A stretch of DNA of 8,631 nt from contig JAQTVX010000069.1 in assembly GCA_028706585.1 (NCBI GenBank), positions 1 through 8,631 on the forward strand, read 5' to 3'. Below are positions 6,360-8,631 of the stretch, piece after piece. Position numbers and translations under genes: made by a program. Each line of letters opens with the position of its first letter. The first letter of the stretch is position 1. The stretch comes from Candidatus Krumholzibacteriia bacterium. GTDB taxonomy: Bacteria; Krumholzibacteriota; Krumholzibacteriia; Krumholzibacteriales; Krumholzibacteriaceae. Below the pieces are notes generated by a model, which made no database searches, was not told the origin of the DNA, and worked only from the letters and a program-made list of their open reading frames with translations.

Positions 6360-6764
6360 TTAGATGTGGTTCGCCTTTTCTGGTCGGCTCGCCTCGTCGG
6401 ACGATTTGGACAGGAGCCACAGCTTGGCTTCGGGGATATCGTTGAAGAAGCGTATATGGAATCCGCGACTTACCGCAACCAACTCATAGAACGAATACGA
6501 GCTTTCGTTTTCCTTCAAATCGATGATGGCCGACTTCAGCGCTTGCGCCTCGAGCGGGGTTTCTCCAACGAGGGAATAGATATATGCCATGCCGACGCGG
6601 CCTTGGAGCTCGCGGACGTCGATGAGCAGCTTCTTTGCCCTCGATTTCGCCGCCACCTCCACAATCTGCTCCGAGATCGCTTTCAGGTTGCGCTCGGAGC
6701 CGTCTCCGGAGAGGACCAACACGAGAATATCTCCATCCAGCGACGTGGAAACGTTGAAGTCCAT
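6360..6764 (-). CDS. STAS/SEC14-like (SpoIIAA-like) small protein
   Basis: This is a 134-residue soluble protein. The pattern of an N-terminal strand pair (about residues 4-20), a helix (24-41), the strand KLLIDVREL (45-53) and the later block SFYELVAVSRGFHIRFFNDIPEAKLWL (91-117) resembles bacterial proteins labelled STAS/SEC14 or SpoIIAA-like. These are usually thought to bind small molecules or partner proteins; no enzymatic residues are expected. I place the start at the second ATG (6764) because AAGGA lies 8 bases upstream. The first ATG (6773) is immediately adjacent to that site and would add only MKA. It follows the small exported protein gene by about 13 bases. Confidence is good for the fold and low for a role. 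Confidence 0.72.
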   Translation of the reverse strand: MDFNVSTSLDGDILVLVLSGDGSERNLKAISEQIVEVAAKSRAKKLLIDVRELQGRVGMAYIYSLVGETPLEAQALKSAIIDLKENESSYSFYELVAVSRGFHIRFFNDIPEAKLWLLSKSSDEASRPEKANHI

Positions 6765-6772
6765 TGCTTTCA

Positions 6773-6777
6773 TCCTT
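6773..6777 (-). promoter_or_regulatory. Shine-Dalgarno AAGGA that decides the STAS-like start
   Basis: AAGGA lies 8 bases before ATG 6764 and directly abuts ATG 6773, so the downstream ATG is the better start. Confidence 0.55.
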
Positions 6778-7029
6778 TCAGAGGCAGCATATCGTCGGCA
6801 GATGGGCTGCCTCCCTCCTCATGAACCACTCGGGCATGTGCGCTTGCATTATATTCCTAAATGCCAGGCCGAACGACAAAGAAATGAAATCCGCGGTCGC
6901 CGGCATCGAGTAGACTCCGACATTCTCGGCCGAATAGCGCGGCGGAGGCGATACGTCCGCGCGCACATCGGGACCGGCGATCGAACAGATCATTGCAGAG
7001 GCGCAAATGGCCGCAACGATTCTCTTCAC
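6778..7029 (-). CDS. Small exported protein of unknown function
   Basis: I do not recognise this 83-residue product. Residues 1-24 are a good signal peptide (basic MKR, hydrophobic core, VRA before the likely cut), and the mature part starts DVSPPPRY. The rest has a weakly hydrophobic stretch (about 47-58, DFISLSFGLAFR) and ends in two cysteines (ICCL). The start is GTG 7029, 13 bases after the stop of the Ig-like gene. The nearest good ribosome site (GAGGAAG) lies within that gene's last codons and is further away than usual, so initiation may be coupled or weak. The gene could be a degraded remnant of a longer protein, but I found no continuation in another frame just downstream. Its stop is 4 to 13 bases before the STAS-like start. 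Confidence 0.5.
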   Translation of the reverse strand: MKRIVAAICASAMICSIAGPDVRADVSPPPRYSAENVGVYSMPATADFISLSFGLAFRNIMQAHMPEWFMRREAAHLPTICCL

Positions 7030-7042
7030 GGCAAAACCGATG

Positions 7043-7462
7043 TCACTTCCTCGTTTCGAAGATCAAGAGATACGGCATCGCAGAATGCTTCTGCCGATCC
7101 TTGAAGTTCTTGAACTTCTCGTTGTTCAACAGAACGGCGTACGTCTTACCCGGCTCGAGCTTCACCGGCAAGATAAACGTGCGCTGATCCCGATCGTACT
7201 TCGGATCGCCGGCGATCGCGGGAAACGTCTCCTTCGACAGATTGACGCACGACCAGCCCCCATCGAGCATGTCTTTGCTGAACGTCACCCTGATCTCCGC
7301 GAGAGCCGGATCGACTCCCACGGAGCCGGATTCCGGAATCGTCCTGACGACCACCGGCGGCATGCCCTGAATGGAGATATCCGTCGCATGCGCGAAGGAC
7401 GCGAACACGCAGACTGCGAGAGTAAGGCCCGCGAGACATTGTGCTCTCATCGAACCCTTCAT
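7043..7462 (-). CDS. Exported single-domain Ig-like protein (Big_5 type)
   Basis: This is a 139-residue exported protein. Residues 1-26 form a signal peptide with a likely cut after AHA. The mature protein is one bacterial Ig-like domain of the Big_5 type (about 35-137): VRTIPESGSVGVDPALAEIRVTFSKDM is the standard first half (Pro-x-x-Gly then a strand ending in FSKDM), and LPVKLEPGKTYAVLLNNEKFKNF is the typical later strand pair. Such domains usually occur as repeats or beside enzymes; a lone secreted copy is less common and suggests a binding or scaffold role in the periplasm. I chose ATG 7462, with GGGAGG 8 bases upstream, over the GTG at 7471, which overlaps that site. It lies 32 bases after the cupin gene. 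Confidence 0.82.
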   Translation of the reverse strand: MKGSMRAQCLAGLTLAVCVFASFAHATDISIQGMPPVVVRTIPESGSVGVDPALAEIRVTFSKDMLDGGWSCVNLSKETFPAIAGDPKYDRDQRTFILPVKLEPGKTYAVLLNNEKFKNFKDRQKHSAMPYLLIFETRK

Positions 7463-7470
7463 TAGGCGCA

Positions 7471-7476
7471 CCTCCC
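7471..7476 (-). promoter_or_regulatory. Shine-Dalgarno GGGAGG that decides the Ig-like protein start
   Basis: GGGAGG sits 8 bases before ATG 7462 and overlaps the possible GTG at 7471, so the ATG is preferred. Confidence 0.6.
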
Positions 7477-7494
7477 TGGAGTTGGGTACGGCCC

Positions 7495-7824
7495 TCAGTC
7501 GACGATGAAGAGCGCGGCTCCGATCTCCGTGAACGAGCGATGCGGCTCCGCATCGTCAGCGACTTGATAGCTCATGCCCGGCGTGAGAACGTGCTTTCGG
7601 CCATCCTTGAGCTCTATGTGCAGCTCGCCGTCGAGACACAAGAGAATATGCCCTTTCGTGCACCAGTGGTCGGCCAGGTACCCGGGCGAATAATCGACCA
7701 TGCGCACGCGGATGCCGCCGAAGTCCTGCGTGCGCCAGTAGGCCGCGCCCGTCTGGCCCTTATGCTCGACTCGCTCCACGGACGACCAGTCGGTTATTCC
7801 AAAGGGGATGTTGACCATTCGCAT
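7495..7824 (-). CDS. Small single-domain cupin (resembles the DHCW-motif cupin family)
   Basis: This is a 109-residue cytoplasmic protein with one cupin barrel. ADHWCTKGHILLCLDGEL (about residues 51-68) is cupin motif 1 with potential metal ligands H53 and H59, and LTPGMSYQVADDAEPHRS (80-97) is motif 2 with H95. It strongly resembles a conserved family annotated as DHCW-motif cupin, including the start NIPFGITDW, the block GAAYWRT and the end ALFIVD; in this copy the motif reads DHWC. C55 next to the metal site may be a ligand or redox residue. No substrate is known to me. ATG 7824 has GGAGGA 6 bases upstream. It lies 36 bases after the DUF3788 gene and 32 before the Ig-like gene. Confidence 0.85.
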   Translation of the reverse strand: MRMVNIPFGITDWSSVERVEHKGQTGAAYWRTQDFGGIRVRMVDYSPGYLADHWCTKGHILLCLDGELHIELKDGRKHVLTPGMSYQVADDAEPHRSFTEIGAALFIVD

Positions 7825-7860
7825 GACGATTCCTCCGCTGAGTTGAACGACGACTGTTTC

Positions 7861-8280
7861 CTATGTCGCCATCTTGATCGCGGCAAGCCTCTTGATCTCT
7901 TCGACATCGCCCCGGTTACGCACCTCGATCCGAACGCCACGGCCCTCTGCATACTGCCGCGCATCATCTATGAGCTTCAGCACCGAATCGGACAGCCGGC
8001 TCTCGTGCGCGGCTCGCACGGCCTTCTCCCCGAGCGCGAAAGAGACGAGAAAATGACCTGCGCATGGCGTCATATACAGAATAGTCCGTTTCTTCTGCTT
8101 CACACGGAGCCCCCAGCCGTAGTTCTTCCCGGGGAAATGCCAGTCTTCGGTTAGAGGCTCATACTCCGATGCGAGATACGTCAGCAGGTCGCCCCACAGA
8201 GCACTCGCTTTCCCCAGTGTTTTCGACAGGGTCTCCTGGTTCGGCCTGCTTGATTTGTCATCAAGCGCACTCAAGGCCAT
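7861..8280 (-). CDS. DUF3788 family protein
   Basis: This 139-residue soluble protein matches the DUF3788 family by pattern: LWGDLLTYL (about 28-36), the Trp/Gly strand YGWGLRVKQKKRTILYMTP (54-72), HFLVSFALGEKAVRAA (76-91), and ARQYAEGRGVRIEV (107-120) near the end. Proteins of this family are short and widespread in bacteria, and their biochemical role is unknown as far as I know. ATG 8280 starts 7 bases after the stop of the isochorismatase-like gene; the ribosome site is weak (AGGGG at a long distance), which suggests coupling to the upstream gene. There is no signal peptide or membrane segment. Confidence 0.82.
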   Translation of the reverse strand: MALSALDDKSSRPNQETLSKTLGKASALWGDLLTYLASEYEPLTEDWHFPGKNYGWGLRVKQKKRTILYMTPCAGHFLVSFALGEKAVRAAHESRLSDSVLKLIDDARQYAEGRGVRIEVRNRGDVEEIKRLAAIKMAT

Positions 8281-8287
8281 TCCAGCA

Positions 8288-8631
8288 TCACAGCCCCTTC
8301 AGAGTCTCTTCAACTTTCTCCAGGGTCATCGACGTGCAAAAGTCCTCGACAACTCGTGTGTACAATACGTCGGGGCTGAGCAGGGCACGTTCAACCATCA
8401 CGGCGACAAGATCGCGATCCAGTGCCCCATAGTAAGTCGCGAGCACACAGCCCGTGGCGCTCAGTCCACAGAGAAACACAGCGTTGCAGCCGTCATCCCG
8501 AAGTACTTTCTCAAGATCCGTTTTCGTAAATGAACTGGGGTAGTTCTTGATGATCATCGGATCGTCATCTTTGATGTCCACTGTCTTGGGAAACTCGAAA
8601 GGCTCCGTGCCCGGCTTGGGGCCTTGTTCCG
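8288..8631 (-). CDS. Isochorismatase-like cysteine hydrolase, 5' end beyond the window
   Basis: This is the C-terminal 113 residues of a cysteine hydrolase of the isochorismatase/nicotinamidase superfamily; the frame is open to the right edge, so the true start is outside. MIIKNYPSSFTKTDLEKVL (visible residues 25-43) carries the catalytic Lys (K28) and the conserved Phe-x-x-Thr. LCGLSATGCVLATYYGALDRD (about 53-73) holds the catalytic Cys near visible residue 61. The end (VLYTRVVEDFCTSMTLEKVEETL) is the usual terminal helix. The catalytic Asp, expected near the N-terminus, is not in the window. Substrates in this family include nicotinamide, isochorismate and N-carbamoyl compounds; the visible part does not decide. 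It is the first visible gene of the leftward array. Confidence 0.85.
   Translation of the reverse strand, partial: EQGPKPGTEPFEFPKTVDIKDDDPMIIKNYPSSFTKTDLEKVLRDDGCNAVFLCGLSATGCVLATYYGALDRDLVAVMVERALLSPDVLYTRVVEDFCTSMTLEKVEETLKGL

Noticed and set aside
4724..8631. A defence island or mobile element
   Set aside because: There is no nuclease, toxin-antitoxin pair, integrase, transposase, repeat array or tRNA; all recognisable products are housekeeping, envelope or small conserved families.

Overview
The window holds fifteen protein genes, two of them cut by the window edges. No RNA gene, insertion sequence, CRISPR array or integrase is visible. It looks like chromosomal DNA from an uncultured diderm bacterium of moderately high GC content. 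The best clue is the C-terminal Ig-like module of the secreted protein at 2516-4717 (QNFPNPFN, VYNVAGE, ASGIYF). This FlgD-Ig / type IX secretion-like tail is common in the Fibrobacteres-Chlorobi-Bacteroidetes superphylum and neighbouring candidate phyla such as Eisenbacteria, Krumholzibacteria, Latescibacteria and Zixibacteria. A BamE-like protein also fits an organism with an outer membrane. The phylum assignment is inference.

Layout: 1-2297 is a minus-strand run transcribed right to left. It holds an iron-sulfur flavoprotein, a two-membrane-segment protein of unknown function, a class I SAM-dependent methyltransferase and an RluE-type 23S rRNA pseudouridine synthase (cut at the left edge). 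A divergent intergenic region (2298-2515) follows. Then comes the only plus-strand gene (2516-4717), an exported NodB-type polysaccharide deacetylase with a large N-terminal beta-rich region and the sorting-type C-terminal domain. It converges with the next minus-strand gene with only 6 bases between stop codons.

From 8631 down to 4724 lies a ten-gene minus-strand array with gaps of at most 50 bases and one 4-base GTGA overlap, so probably one operon or a few. In transcription order it encodes: an isochorismatase-like cysteine hydrolase (cut at the right edge), a DUF3788 protein, a small cupin, an exported Big_5-type Ig-like protein, a small exported protein of unknown function, a STAS/SEC14-like protein, an exported coiled coil plus BamE-like protein, the ribosome-rescue factor ArfB, an HXXEE-type membrane protein, and a 63-residue coiled-coil protein ending in an incomplete EF-hand loop.

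The array does not form a recognisable pathway. It reads as a collection of small housekeeping, stress and envelope genes. No gap exceeds 300 bases. I see no strong case for a new defence or mobile system. The items most worth attention are the deacetylase architecture, the coiled-coil/EF-loop microprotein, and the three exported or membrane proteins of unknown role (1110-1553, 5930-6337, 6778-7029).
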